From: Rhodanobacter denitrificans
Lineage (GTDB): Bacteria > Pseudomonadota > Gammaproteobacteria > Xanthomonadales > Rhodanobacteraceae
Direction: 5' to 3'
DNA length: 64,000 bases
NCBI RefSeq assembly: GCF_000230695.2
Contig: NC_020541.1
Coordinates: 3,224,001-3,288,000 of the forward strand
Part shown: positions 45,288 through 55,871 of the stretch, piece by piece
How positions within the stretch are numbered: position 1 is the stretch's first letter
How the letters are laid out: each line of letters opens with the position of its first letter
Made by a program: the position numbers and the translations under genes
Notes under the pieces: generated by a model
The model's database searches: none
The model's input: the letters and a program-made list of their open reading frames with translations, nothing else
Told to the model about the DNA's origin: nothing

Positions 45288-46453
45288 GGTTCGGCCCGGT
45301 CGTCCTGCGGCGGCTCGACCGTGGCCTCGACCCCGCCATCGCGACGCGCGGCAACCTCCACCTCGGCGACCACCGGGTCTTCCGGCCCTGCCTCGTTGTA
45401 CAGCTCGCTCATGCGGTAGCGTTCGATCAGGTAGCGCAGCAGCACCATGATCACCGACGCGGCCGGCAGCGCCAGCAGCACGCCGAGGAAGCCGAACAGG
45501 TAGCCCCCGGCCAGCACCGCGAAGATCACCGCGACCGGGTGCAGGCCGATCTTGTCGCCGACCAGCTTGGGTACCAGCACGTAGCCTTCCAGCAGCTGGC
45601 CGACCGCAAACACGCCGCAAACCAGCAGCACGTGGGTCCAGTCGCCGTACTGCACCAGCGCGGCGATGATCGCCGCGACGAAGCCGATGATGAAGCCCAG
45701 GTACGGCACGAAGCTGAGCAGGCCGGCGACCATGCCGATCAGCAGCCCCACCGACAGGCCGACCAGGCCCAGCCCGGCGCCATAGAACACGCCCAGTGCC
45801 AGCATCACCAGCAGCTGGCCGCGCACGAACGCGCCCAGGATCTTGTCCGATTCGCTGGCCAGATGCGCGATGGTGGGCTGGATCGAGCGCGGCAGCATGC
45901 CGTCGACCTTCGCCACCAGCCGGTCCCAGTCGCGCAGCAGGTAGAACGCCACCACCGGGATCAGCACCAGGTTGGTCAGCCACATCGCGATGCCCAGGCC
46001 GCCGCGCGACACCTTGCCCAGCACCGCGGTGGCGACGCCGCCGATCGAGCCAATGTGCGCCTTGATCGCGGTCAGCAGGCGGTCGCTGTCGAAGGTGTGC
46101 GGGTCCAGGTGCAGGCGCGCCTGCAGCCATGGCCACACGGTGTTCTGCGCCCAGTCGCCGTAGCGCGGCAGGTTGCTGACCAGATTCTCGACCTGGCGCG
46201 CGATCAGCGGGATCAGCAGCAGCAGCACACCAACCACCGCGACCATGATCACCACGAACACGATGGTGGCCGCCCACATCCGGTTCAGCCCGAGCCGCTC
46301 CAGCCGGTCGGCCAGCGGATCGCCCAGGTAGGCCAGCATGGCGGCCACCGCGAACGGCATCAGCACCGGCGCCAGCAGCCAGACCAGGTAAACGATGACC
46401 GCGGTGATGGCGAACAGCTGCCAGCGACGCGAGATGTCCTTGTCGTGATTCAC
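45284..46453 (-). CDS. AI-2E family (PerM-like) membrane transporter
   Basis: The 389-residue protein has about eight predicted helices and the family's late signature LSFVPYLGFIIGFVAAIIAALVQ together with GQLLEGYVLVPKLVGDKIGLHPVAVIFAVLAGG. The family includes proteins proposed to export autoinducer-2 and others acting as ion antiporters, so the substrate is uncertain. It precedes hda by a four-base overlap, which is a common gene pair in gammaproteobacteria. Confidence 0.9.
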   Translation of the reverse strand: MNHDKDISRRWQLFAITAVIVYLVWLLAPVLMPFAVAAMLAYLGDPLADRLERLGLNRMWAATIVFVVIMVAVVGVLLLLIPLIARQVENLVSNLPRYGDWAQNTVWPWLQARLHLDPHTFDSDRLLTAIKAHIGSIGGVATAVLGKVSRGGLGIAMWLTNLVLIPVVAFYLLRDWDRLVAKVDGMLPRSIQPTIAHLASESDKILGAFVRGQLLVMLALGVFYGAGLGLVGLSVGLLIGMVAGLLSFVPYLGFIIGFVAAIIAALVQYGDWTHVLLVCGVFAVGQLLEGYVLVPKLVGDKIGLHPVAVIFAVLAGGYLFGFLGVLLALPAASVIMVLLRYLIERYRMSELYNEAGPEDPVVAEVEVAARRDGGVEATVEPPQDDRAEP

Positions 46454-46540
46454 GCGGCACGCCCCAGCCAGGATTGGTTATGCGTTACTTGAATAGTCCG
46501 CACAGGGATGTACGGGGTTTTGCGAGGGACTCGCATCCAG

Positions 46541-47521
46541 TCACCTCAGCCAGCGCAGGTTCGCATCCGCGCCCGGATGCGGCTCGCCCTGCAGCAGCAG
46601 GTGGCCGCTGGCGGCAAGGTTCGCGGCCAGCGCGCTGATCGGCGCGGACGCCTTGACGTACAGCAGCACGCCGTCGTTCTGCGCGCCCAGGGTCTGCACC
46701 AGCTTCACCGACGGATCGTCCTCAAGGGTCGCCACCAGGTTCGCGTAATCCATCGCCGAGTCCAGCCCGCTGACCCACAGCTTGCCCTCGCTGGGGCCCG
46801 CGCCGATCACATTGAGTTGCCTGCCGAGGCGATCGACCAGGCCGTTGCCGGCGTCGCCGAGCAGCGCCGCGTCGCTCGCGCCCTGGCCGCTCCAGCGTTG
46901 CGCCTGGCCGCCCGAAATCAGCGTCCAGTCGGCGCCACCCTCGCGCAGCTTGCCGAGCAGCACCAGGCCGGTGTGGTATTGCCGGTTGACCGCCATCAGC
47001 GCAGCCGGGTCGGCGGCGGCCACCTTGGCCGGATCGGGCACGTTGCCGTCAGGGTAGACCACGTTGGTGCCGCGCGCGCCGGCGGTCGCGGCCAGGCTGG
47101 CCAGCGCCGACTGGTCGAGCAGGCGGCCGTCGCTGCCCCGCACCAGCAGCAGCACCGGCGGCTTGATGCCGGCGCTCTGCACGCCCAGCTTCGACACCAA
47201 CCGGCGCACCGAGCCCGGCTCGAACTCCACCTCCAGCACCAGCCCGGTCGCGGCACGCTGGTACTGGAATTTCTGCACCATCGAGGCCGCCTTGCCCAGC
47301 GCGTCGCCGTAGCCGGCGTTGCCGCGCAGGTCCTGGCCGCCGGCGACCCGCGTCAGCACCTGGCCCAGCGCGGTGGCGAACGCCTGGTCGCGCTGCGCGT
47401 CGCTGGTGTCGGCGACCGGCACGACCACCGCATACGGCGAGCTGGCAACCTGCGCGTGCGCGGCGGGCAACGTGGCAAAGACCAGCAGCAGGGTGACGAT
47501 CAACAGACGGAACAGGCGCAT
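46541..47521 (-). CDS. exported DUF2066 protein
   Basis: The 326-residue protein has a signal peptide ([23 protein letters not shown]). The DUF2066 body is recognisable by [31 protein letters not shown] and the [17 protein letters not shown] segment. Function is unknown; the gene is conserved between perM/hda and purM in Xanthomonadales and pseudomonads. It is divergent from purM, sharing a promoter region of about 170 bp. The product should be periplasmic. Confidence 0.85.
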   Translation of the reverse strand: MRLFRLLIVTLLLVFATLPAAHAQVASSPYAVVVPVADTSDAQRDQAFATALGQVLTRVAGGQDLRGNAGYGDALGKAASMVQKFQYQRAATGLVLEVEFEPGSVRRLVSKLGVQSAGIKPPVLLLVRGSDGRLLDQSALASLAATAGARGTNVVYPDGNVPDPAKVAAADPAALMAVNRQYHTGLVLLGKLREGGADWTLISGGQAQRWSGQGASDAALLGDAGNGLVDRLGRQLNVIGAGPSEGKLWVSGLDSAMDYANLVATLEDDPSVKLVQTLGAQNDGVLLYVKASAPISALAANLAASGHLLLQGEPHPGADANLRWLR

Positions 47522-47688
47522 GGCGTGGGTATCTTCTGGGGAAAGCTCGCCGGCAGTCTGCCCAATCGCGCCCCCTCCCGTCCATCGCGGTCGCCGCCGG
47601 GGCCACCGTGCCCGGCCGGCAGCGGCGCCACAAGCTGGTAAACTTGCGCGTTTCACCCACGCCGCAGATCCTGATCAAGGTCCTCGCC

Positions 47689-48717
47689 ATGTCTGACGCC
47701 CTCACCTACCGCGCCGCCGGCGTCGATATCGACGCCGGCAATGCGCTGGTCGAACGCATCAAGCCGCTGGTCAAGCGCACTTTCCGCCCGGAGGTGATGG
47801 GCGGGCTGGGCGGTTTCGGCGGCCTCTTCGACCTGAGCGGCCGCTACCAGGAACCGGTGCTGGTCTCCGGCACCGACGGCGTGGGTACCAAGCTCAAGCT
47901 GGCGCAGACGCTGAACCGCCACGACACGATCGGCATCGACCTGGTCGGCATGTGCGTCAACGACGTGCTGGTGCAAGGCGCCGAGCCGCTGTTCTTCCTC
48001 GACTACTTCGCCACCGGCAAGCTGGACGTGGATACCGCAGTCGCCGTGGTCGGCGGCATCGCGAAAGGTTGCGAACTGGCGGGCTGTGCACTGATCGGCG
48101 GCGAGACTGCCGAGATGCCCGACATGTATCCTCCGGGCGAATACGACCTGGCCGGCTTCACCGTCGGGGCGGTGGAGAAGTCGCAGATGCTCAGCGGTGA
48201 AGGGATCGTCGCCGGTGACGTGATCCTCGGCGTGGCCTCATCCGGCCCGCACTCGAACGGTTATTCGCTGGTCCGCAAGATTCTCGAACGCGCCGGCAAC
48301 CCGTTGGATCTCGATCTCGGTGGCATCAAGCTGGCCGACGCGCTGATGGCACCGACCACGATCTACGTGAAGTCGATGCTTGAACTCCTGAAGTCGGCCC
48401 CGGTGCACGGCATGGCCCATATCACCGGCGGCGGCCTGAAGGAGAACATCATCCGCGTGGTGCCGGACGGCCTCGGCATCGCACTGGATGCCGGCAGCAT
48501 CGTGCTGCCGCCGGTGTTCGACTGGCTGATGCGCGAGGGCAACGTGGCGCGCGAGGAAATGTGGCGCACGTTCAACTGCGGCGTCGGCTTCACCGTGATC
48601 CTGCCGCGCGACGCGGTGGCCGGTGCCTCCGCGCTGCTGGCCAAGCACGGCCTGGCCAGCTCGGTGATCGGCGACATCGTGTCCGCATCGGGCGACCAAC
48701 GCGTGCATATCGGCTGA
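47689..48717 (+). CDS. purM: phosphoribosylformylglycinamidine cyclo-ligase PurM
   Basis: The 342-residue protein matches PurM throughout: [88 protein letters not shown] and [16 protein letters not shown]. It closes the imidazole ring, producing AIR in purine synthesis. The usual partner purN follows after eight bases. ATG 47689 starts the conserved sequence ([11 protein letters not shown]). Confidence 0.96.
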   Translation: MSDALTYRAAGVDIDAGNALVERIKPLVKRTFRPEVMGGLGGFGGLFDLSGRYQEPVLVSGTDGVGTKLKLAQTLNRHDTIGIDLVGMCVNDVLVQGAEPLFFLDYFATGKLDVDTAVAVVGGIAKGCELAGCALIGGETAEMPDMYPPGEYDLAGFTVGAVEKSQMLSGEGIVAGDVILGVASSGPHSNGYSLVRKILERAGNPLDLDLGGIKLADALMAPTTIYVKSMLELLKSAPVHGMAHITGGGLKENIIRVVPDGLGIALDAGSIVLPPVFDWLMREGNVAREEMWRTFNCGVGFTVILPRDAVAGASALLAKHGLASSVIGDIVSASGDQRVHIG

Positions 48718-48725
48718 TCCGTTCC

Positions 48726-49391
48726 GTGTCGACCACGCCAGCCAAAGTCGCCGTGCTCGCCTCCGGCCGCGGCAGCAACCTCGCCGCGCTGCTGGAGGCG
48801 CAGGCGCGCGGCGAACTGCCGGTCGAGTTCGTGCTGGTCGGCAGCGACAAGGCCGGCGCCGGCGCGCTGCGGCTGGCCGAGGCAGCGAACATCCCGACCC
48901 TGGCACTGGACCCGCGCAGCCACGCGGACCGTCGCGCGTTCGACCAGGAACTGCTCCGGCGCGTCGCCGCCAGCGGCGCCGACTGGCTGGTGCTGGCCGG
49001 CTTCATGCGCGTCCTCGACGGCGCGGCGCTGAAGCCGTGGATCGGGCGCATCATCAACATCCATCCCTCGCTGCTGCCGAAATACCGCGGCCTGCACACC
49101 CATCGGCGCGCGCTGGAGGCGGGCGACGCCGAGCACGGCGCCAGCGTGCATTTCGTCACCGCCGAGCTGGATGGTGGTCCGGTCATCGCGCAGGCGTACC
49201 TGCCGATCGAAGCCGGCGATGACGAAGACCGACTGGCGCAGCGCCTGCTGCCGCTGGAACACCGGCTGCTGCCGGCCGTGCTCGGCCTGCTGGCCAGCGG
49301 GCGCCTGCAATGGGACGGTCGGGCGGCGCGCTTCGACGGCCGGCCACTGGCCGCACCGCTGCGCCTGGGCGACGACGGACTGCGGCCTTAG
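48726..49391 (+). CDS. purN: phosphoribosylglycinamide formyltransferase PurN
   Basis: The 221-residue protein has the PurN folate-binding and catalytic motifs: VAVLASGRGSNLAALLEA, LAGFMRVL, the catalytic IINIHPSLLPKYRGLHTHRRAL with Asn and His, and GASVHFVTAELDGGPVIAQA. It transfers the formyl group from 10-formyl-tetrahydrofolate to GAR. The start is a GTG eight bases after purM, so the genes are co-transcribed. Confidence 0.95.
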   Translation: MSTTPAKVAVLASGRGSNLAALLEAQARGELPVEFVLVGSDKAGAGALRLAEAANIPTLALDPRSHADRRAFDQELLRRVAASGADWLVLAGFMRVLDGAALKPWIGRIINIHPSLLPKYRGLHTHRRALEAGDAEHGASVHFVTAELDGGPVIAQAYLPIEAGDDEDRLAQRLLPLEHRLLPAVLGLLASGRLQWDGRAARFDGRPLAAPLRLGDDGLRP

Positions 49392-49425
49392 AGCCGGTTC
49401 AGCCCGCTCTGGGCAGACTCGGCGC

Positions 49426-50133
49426 ATGACCATCCGACCCCTGCTCGCTCCCCTGCTCGGCCTCGGCCTGCTGCTCGGCGCCCGCGCCGCCACCGCCGCC
49501 GTGCCTGCCGCGTTCACCGCCACCTACGACGTCTCGCAAGGCGGCCAGCCGATGGGCCAGGCCACGATCAGCCTGCGCGCCGCCGGCCACGGCGAGTGGA
49601 TCTACCGCAAGGACGTCAAAAGCACCGGCGGGCTGGCCGCGCTGCTCGGCGCCAGCGTCACGGAAAGCTCGCGCTTCCGCTGGAAGGGCGACGTGCCCGA
49701 GGCGATCAGCTACGACTACCAGCTGCAGACGGCGGTCAAGCAGAAGCAGCGCCACCTGGTGGTCGACTGGGCGAAACAGCAAGTCACCGTCGATGAGGGC
49801 AAGGGTGCGCAGACCTATCCGGGCAGCCCGGGCATGGTCGAGCGCAACACCCTGGCGCTGGCGCTGGGCCTGGCCTTGCGCGACGGCAAGCAGCAGCTCG
49901 CGCTGCCGGTCGCGGTGCGCCAGCAGGTGCAGGTACAGAACTTCAGGGTGACCGGCAGGGAAACCGTCAAGGTGCCCGCCGGCCGCTTCGACGCCAGGCG
50001 GGTCGACCGCACCGACGCCGACCGCGGCTTCAGCGCATGGTACGCACCCGATCGCTATCCGCTGCCGGTGAAGCTGTCGCAGCATGATGGCGGCGACATG
50101 GTGATGGAGCTGGTGAGTTACCGGCAGCCCTGA
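49426..50133 (+). CDS. exported DUF3108 protein
   Basis: The 235-residue protein has a signal peptide (to about ATAAVPA). It is a beta-rich body typical of DUF3108: FTATYDVSQGGQPMGQATISL, WIYRKDVKSTGGLAALLGASVTESSRF, and the end GFSAWYAPDRYPLPVKLSQHDGGDMVMELVSYRQP. Function is unknown. It lies 34 bp after purN, as in other Xanthomonadales, and likely shares its transcript. The product is periplasmic or attached to the outer membrane. Confidence 0.85.
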   Translation: MTIRPLLAPLLGLGLLLGARAATAAVPAAFTATYDVSQGGQPMGQATISLRAAGHGEWIYRKDVKSTGGLAALLGASVTESSRFRWKGDVPEAISYDYQLQTAVKQKQRHLVVDWAKQQVTVDEGKGAQTYPGSPGMVERNTLALALGLALRDGKQQLALPVAVRQQVQVQNFRVTGRETVKVPAGRFDARRVDRTDADRGFSAWYAPDRYPLPVKLSQHDGGDMVMELVSYRQP

Positions 50134-50179
50134 GCGACGGCGGCGGGCCACCCGCCTTGCCGCCGACCGCGGCACGCTG

Positions 50180-51016
50180 TCACACGCGCCCGATCGCCTG
50201 CGCGAGCAGGACCGCCCCGGCGCCGACGAGAACCACCCCGACGACTCGCGCCATCCGCTCGCCGGCCGGGGCCAGGCGCTCGAGGGTGATCCCCGCAAAC
50301 ACGGCACCCATCGCACGCAGATCCATCACGCCGATGACCAGCAGACTCGCGGTCAGGCCGACGCCGCAAAGGTTGCAATGCAGACCGAACCGAAGACCGC
50401 GGCGCCAGGCCCGGCCCGCCGATCGCGGCACCGCCTGCGCGAACCCCGGCGCCCCGCGACAGCAGGCGAGATGGCGCGCCTTCCACCGGCTGAACTGCAG
50501 AGCGCCGGCGGCCAGGACGACCATGCCGGCGAGAACGGGGACGGCGCGAGCCAGCAACGGCAGGCGCATGGCCAGCGTGGCCAGCATGCCGCCCAGCGGA
50601 AACACGGCGACGCCGCACACCAGCCACGCCGTGAAGTAGCCGGTGGCCACCGCTGCCGTCAGTCGCCCCGGCCTCGCCACCCCGTTGTCGCCGAATGCCT
50701 GATGGCAGCGCCACAGCACCGGCATCAGCGAGGGCAACATCATGGCCACCATCATCGCCATCCACATGCCGAGGAACGAAACGGCCGCAGCCGGCCAGCT
50801 GCGGCCGTCCAGTTGCAGCCATACCATCGACATCGTCCAGCCGCCGGGCATCGGCATCCCGTCCATCGTCGACATCATTGCGCCACCGGCGATCGTCGCG
50901 GCCACGCTGGCGAGGAACAGCAGCGTAACCACGGCGAGAAAGCCCTGCCCGCGGCGGATGCGCCGCGGAACCGCCCTCGCCGCGACGTCCGCCGGACCGC
51001 TCGCGAGCGGCCTCAT
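50180..51016 (-). CDS. DUF2182 integral membrane protein
   Basis: The 278-residue protein has about six helices with a methionine-rich first loop (MMSTMDGMPMPGGWTMSM). The characteristic MGMWMAMMVAMMLPSLMPVL-like helix appears as FLGMWMAMMVAMMLPSLMP, and a conserved HCNLCGVGL lies near the C-terminus. DUF2182 proteins are often found with DUF1326 proteins and may handle metals, which the Met and Cys residues would suit; this is not proven. It overlaps the DUF899 gene by four bases (ATGA). Confidence 0.82.
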   Translation of the reverse strand: MRPLASGPADVAARAVPRRIRRGQGFLAVVTLLFLASVAATIAGGAMMSTMDGMPMPGGWTMSMVWLQLDGRSWPAAAVSFLGMWMAMMVAMMLPSLMPVLWRCHQAFGDNGVARPGRLTAAVATGYFTAWLVCGVAVFPLGGMLATLAMRLPLLARAVPVLAGMVVLAAGALQFSRWKARHLACCRGAPGFAQAVPRSAGRAWRRGLRFGLHCNLCGVGLTASLLVIGVMDLRAMGAVFAGITLERLAPAGERMARVVGVVLVGAGAVLLAQAIGRV

Positions 51017-51798
51017 CGCGGCTCGTACTCGTCGTGCCGGCGCCACCACATGCCTGTCTCGTTGCGCCCCGCCGGCGCGCGGTCCAGCCACTGATACATG
51101 CCCCAGAGGCCGTCCAGTCCGCGCGCGTAAGTGGAATAGGTGTGATGGACGACGCCGTCTTCCAGCGAGAACGCGCTCAGGCCCGGCCGCTCGCGCAGGT
51201 AGGTGTTCACGTCGGTCCCGGTCATCATGGCGTTGTGCACCGGCGGTGCCGCGTCGCCGGCATCCTTGCCCATCTGGAAAGCTATCTGCGACGCCGGCGG
51301 TTCGCGCAGGTAGTTGTAATCGATGCCTCCTTCGCGCTGCTGCTGTTCGGTGAACGAGACGTTGAAATCCGCGTTGAAATCGCCGCCGGACGAGGACGCC
51401 CACGGGAACGTCCATCCCATCCGCCGCTTGTACGCCTGCAGCTTGGCGAGCGGCGCGCGCGAGACCGCGCACAGCATCACGTCATGGTTCGCCAGATGAA
51501 TCGCAAACCCGTTGAAGCCGTCCGCGATCGAGGAACAGGTCGGGCAGCCCGCCGTGTAGTCCGGTCCGAACATGAAGTGGTAGACGAGCAGCTGCGAGCG
51601 CCCCCGGAAGAGCTCCGCCAGCGAGGCCTCGCCCTCGTCGGTGGCAAATCGGTAGGCCTTGTCGATGCGAACCCATGGCAGTTCCCGCCGCCGCCGCGCC
51701 AGCTCGTCGCTGCGCCGGGTCAGCTCCTTCTCCGCCTTCAGCAGTTCAAGCCGTTGTTCGAGCCACTGCTCGCGGGTTCCGATGGCATGTGTCGTCAT
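51013..51798 (-). CDS. DUF899 thioredoxin-like protein
   Basis: The 261-residue cytoplasmic protein belongs to the DUF899 thioredoxin-like group: REQWLEQRLELLKAEKELTRRSDEL, LPWVRIDKAYRF, and the family phrase HFMFGPDYTAGCPTCSSIADGFNG with a CxxC-type centre, then SAFSLEDGVVHHTYSTYARGLD. Reaction unknown. AGGAGA seven bases before ATG 51798 supports the start. It is translated with DUF2182, which suggests they act together, perhaps in redox or metal handling. Confidence 0.87.
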   Translation of the reverse strand: MTTHAIGTREQWLEQRLELLKAEKELTRRSDELARRRRELPWVRIDKAYRFATDEGEASLAELFRGRSQLLVYHFMFGPDYTAGCPTCSSIADGFNGFAIHLANHDVMLCAVSRAPLAKLQAYKRRMGWTFPWASSSGGDFNADFNVSFTEQQQREGGIDYNYLREPPASQIAFQMGKDAGDAAPPVHNAMMTGTDVNTYLRERPGLSAFSLEDGVVHHTYSTYARGLDGLWGMYQWLDRAPAGRNETGMWWRRHDEYEPR

Positions 51799-52023
51799 GT
51801 CGTTCTCCTGTGCCTGGTCGCGCCGGATCGGGCTGCGCGATGGGTCATGGGTTCTGTCCGCGTCGCCTGGCGCGTCGCGGTGTCGGGTGGGTGTCGGCAC
51901 GCTTCGCTCGAAGTCGGCCACCGGCTCGTCCCGCGTTGACGAGAGGGCCGGGCGATAGACTACGCAGCAACCCTCGAACGGCGGGAGTGACAAGCGTGGC
52001 GCGATTGAGATGAGGGAGCGGCG

Positions 52024-53244
52024 ATGGACTCGCTGATCACGGCCGCGGCGCAGGCACTGGCGACGGGCGATCCGCTGGGCGCGTTGAAGCGCGTCGCCCT
52101 GCGCGACGATGCGCCGGCGCTGGCGCTGCGCGGCATCGCCATGGCGCAGCTCGGCGATTTCGAGCGGGCGAAGCTGTTGCTGAAGCGCGCGGCACGCGCC
52201 TTCGGCGCGCGGGAGGCGGTGGCGCGCGCCAGGTGCGTGGTCGCCGAGGCCGAAGTCGCACTGGCCTCGCGCGAGCTGGGCTGGCCGGCCAAGGCACTGG
52301 ACGCTGCGCGCGCGACGCTGGAAGCACACGGCGACCGCGTGAACGCGGCACATGCGCGATACCTCGAGGTACGTCGCCAGCTGCTGCTCGGCCATCTCGA
52401 CGACGCCGAACGCCACCTCACCGAACTCGATGACGCCACCTTGCCGCCCGCGTTGCAGGCTGTCCACGCCTTGGCCAGCGCGGGGATCGCCCTGCGCCGC
52501 CTGCGCACCACACCGGCGCGCATGGCACTGGCGCACGCCGACCGTGCGGCGCGCCGCGCACGCATTCCCGCGCTGCTGGCGGAAGTGGAAAGCACCCGCC
52601 TCATGCTGGACGCGCCCGCGGCACGCCTGCTCGCCGAGGGCCGCGAGCGACCGGTCCGGCTGCACGAGATCGAGGCACTGCTGGCCTCGAAGACCCTCGT
52701 GGTGGATGCCTGCCGGCATGGGCTGCACGGGCCCGATGCGACCGTGGCGCTGGCGAGTCGTCCGGTGCTGTTCGCGCTCGCGCGCGCACTGGGCGAAGCG
52801 TGGCCGGCCGAGGTGCCGCGGGACGTGCTGATCGCACGCGCGTTCCGCACGCGGTTTGCGGATGAGACGCACCGGACCCGGCTGCGGGTCGAGATCGGGC
52901 GGCTTCGCGGCGCAGTGCGCCAGCTGGCCGACGTGCGCGCGACGAAGCACGGTTTCGTGCTGGCGCCGCGGCGCGTCGACAAGGTCGCGGTGCTGCTGCG
53001 CGCCGTCGAGGAACCGCATGCCGCGGTGCTCGCCCTGCTCGCCGATGGCGAATCATGGTCCAGCTCGGCCCTGGCGCTGGCCCTGGGCAGCAGCCAGCGC
53101 ACCGTGCAGCGGGCGCTCGACGCGCTGGCCGCCGCCGGCAAGGCGCACGCACTGGGTCGCGGGCGCTCGCGCCGCTGGGTCGCGCCACCCGCCCCGGGTT
53201 CCGCGACGAGCTTGTTACTCCTCGCCCCGCTGCCGGGCGATTAG
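52024..53244 (+). CDS. helical-repeat protein with C-terminal winged-helix DNA-binding parts
   Basis: The 406-residue protein starts with a long alpha-helical repeat region (about 1-200; ALALRGIAMAQLGDFERAKLLLKRAARAFGAREA). A central segment resembles an OmpR-type winged helix (about 255-315; LIARAFRTRFADETHRTRLRVEIGRLRGAV, HGFVLAPR). The C-terminal helix-turn-helix is LALALGSSQRTVQRALDALAAAGKAHALG. It is probably a transcription regulator with a TPR-like ligand or partner domain. It precedes a beta-propeller gene by 31 bp, probably in one operon. The signal is unknown. Confidence 0.7.
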   Translation: MDSLITAAAQALATGDPLGALKRVALRDDAPALALRGIAMAQLGDFERAKLLLKRAARAFGAREAVARARCVVAEAEVALASRELGWPAKALDAARATLEAHGDRVNAAHARYLEVRRQLLLGHLDDAERHLTELDDATLPPALQAVHALASAGIALRRLRTTPARMALAHADRAARRARIPALLAEVESTRLMLDAPAARLLAEGRERPVRLHEIEALLASKTLVVDACRHGLHGPDATVALASRPVLFALARALGEAWPAEVPRDVLIARAFRTRFADETHRTRLRVEIGRLRGAVRQLADVRATKHGFVLAPRRVDKVAVLLRAVEEPHAAVLALLADGESWSSSALALALGSSQRTVQRALDALAAAGKAHALGRGRSRRWVAPPAPGSATSLLLLAPLPGD

Positions 53245-53275
53245 GATGTCGGCATCGACTGACGGGAGTACGGGC

Positions 53276-53959
53276 ATGAAGCGTTCAGCAGCACACGTTG
53301 TCCGCGAATACGGCCCCTTCACGGGTGTCCGCAGCGTGGGCGGGGTCAGCCATGACGGCAGCCGGGTGTGGATCGCCGCCGGATCGACGCTGCAGGCCAT
53401 CGATCCGGCGAGCGGCCAGACGGTGCGCACGCTGGAGGTCGCCGCGCACGCCGGCACCACGTTCGACGGCGAGCACCTGTACCAGATCGCCGAGGACCGC
53501 ATCCAGAAGATCGACCCGCAGACCGGCCGCGTGCTCGCCACCATCCCGGCGCCCGGTGGCGGCGGCGATTCGGGGCTGGCCTGGGCCGAAGGCACGCTGT
53601 GGGTGGGCCAGTACCGGGATCGCAAGATCCACCAGGTCGACCCCGACACCGGAACCGTCCTGCGCAGCATCGAATCCAACCGTTTCGTCACCGGCGTCAG
53701 CTGGGCCGACGGCGAGCTCTGGCACGGCACCTGGGAAGGTGACGAGAGCGAGTTGCGGCATATCGATCCGCAAACGGGCGAGGTGCTGGAAACACTCGAC
53801 ATGCCCACCGGCATGGGCGTGTCCGGGCTGGCATCCGATGGCGGCGACCAGTTGTTCTGCGGCGGCGGGGACAGCGGCAAGCTGCGCTGCATCCGCAAGC
53901 CTGCACGCGGTTCCGCGACGGCCGGCCCTGCGGAGGTTCACGCCGTTGCGGGCGAGTAG
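53276..53959 (+). CDS. Vgb/glutamine-cyclotransferase-like beta-propeller protein
   Basis: The 227-residue protein is built of repeats of about 40 residues with a DPxTGxVLxxI pattern (LQAIDPASGQTVRTLEV; IQKIDPQTGRVLATIPAP; IHQVDPDTGTVLRSIE; LRHIDPQTGEVLETLDMP). This is the blade motif of small beta-propellers. No signal peptide is present, so it should be cytoplasmic. Propellers of this kind include streptogramin lyase relatives and glutaminyl cyclases; I cannot choose. GGGAG seven bases before the ATG supports the start. It follows the helix-turn-helix gene directly. Confidence 0.75.
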   Translation: MKRSAAHVVREYGPFTGVRSVGGVSHDGSRVWIAAGSTLQAIDPASGQTVRTLEVAAHAGTTFDGEHLYQIAEDRIQKIDPQTGRVLATIPAPGGGGDSGLAWAEGTLWVGQYRDRKIHQVDPDTGTVLRSIESNRFVTGVSWADGELWHGTWEGDESELRHIDPQTGEVLETLDMPTGMGVSGLASDGGDQLFCGGGDSGKLRCIRKPARGSATAGPAEVHAVAGE

Positions 53960-54076
53960 TGGCGACGACGGCGGACGATAGCCGACGACCGCGATCGACC
54001 GGCCTGCGGCTCGCCCGGCGACGCACCAGGGTTGATCCGCAGGGCGTTGCGGCGCCCCGGCAACGCCGTGGTTGCC

Positions 54077-55339
<1,263 letters not shown>

Positions 55340-55392
55340 TCAGGGAATCGGGAGCCGGGAATAGGGAGTCGGGAATCGGGAATCGGGAGAAG
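55340..55392. repeat. short direct repeats of GGGAATCGGGA type
   Basis: Four to five imperfect copies of a 7-8-base unit (GGGAATC, GGGAGCC, GGGAATA, GGGAGTC) lie between murA and ibaG. A complementary run, TCTACTCCCTATTCCC, sits at 55426-55441 over the end of ibaG, so the region can fold into a long hairpin. Confidence 0.65.
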
Positions 55393-55427
55393 CGGTGAGG
55401 GCGCGGGTGGAAGGCTTTCGCCATTCT

Positions 55428-55667
55428 CTACTCCCTATTCCCTGCCTCCTCGGGTGTCAGGGTCTTCAGCGCCAGCGCGTGGATCGCGCCGCCCATCTGC
55501 TCGCCCAGCGTGGCGTACACCAGCCGGTGCCGCGCCAGCGGCAGCTTGCCGGCGAACTGGCTGGCGACCACGGTGGCCTCGAAATGCACGCCGTCGGCGC
55601 CGCTCACCTCCACCCGGGCGCCGGGCAGGCCGTTTTCGATCATCGCCTGGATGCGGGCTGGGTCCAT
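55428..55667 (-). CDS. ibaG: BolA-family protein IbaG/YrbA
   Basis: The 79-residue protein has the BolA fold: MDPARIQAMIENGLPGARVEVSG, the HFEATVVASQFAGK region with the conserved His, ARHRLVYATLG, and IHALALKTLTPEE. BolA proteins pair with monothiol glutaredoxins to handle iron-sulphur clusters. IbaG is typically encoded upstream of murA, as here. ATG 55667 is preferred because the family starts there; ATG 55682 adds five residues. The last codons run into the repeat region. Confidence 0.88.
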   Translation of the reverse strand: MDPARIQAMIENGLPGARVEVSGADGVHFEATVVASQFAGKLPLARHRLVYATLGEQMGGAIHALALKTLTPEEAGNRE

Positions 55668-55871
55668 CGGGAAAGGTTCCATGCGGGAGTCTGGGCAGGC
55701 GGCGGCTTCCGCGGCGAGCGGAACCCATTGCGCGGGCTTATGACGTTAAAATGCGAACATGCCATGGTAATGGAAATCCGCTGGCGCAGAAATGACAGCG
55801 GTCCCAGGCCGGCCCGGACACGCGGCACGCCGTGGCCACCCGGGCACCTTCCGCCCCTTCATCGAGCCTCC

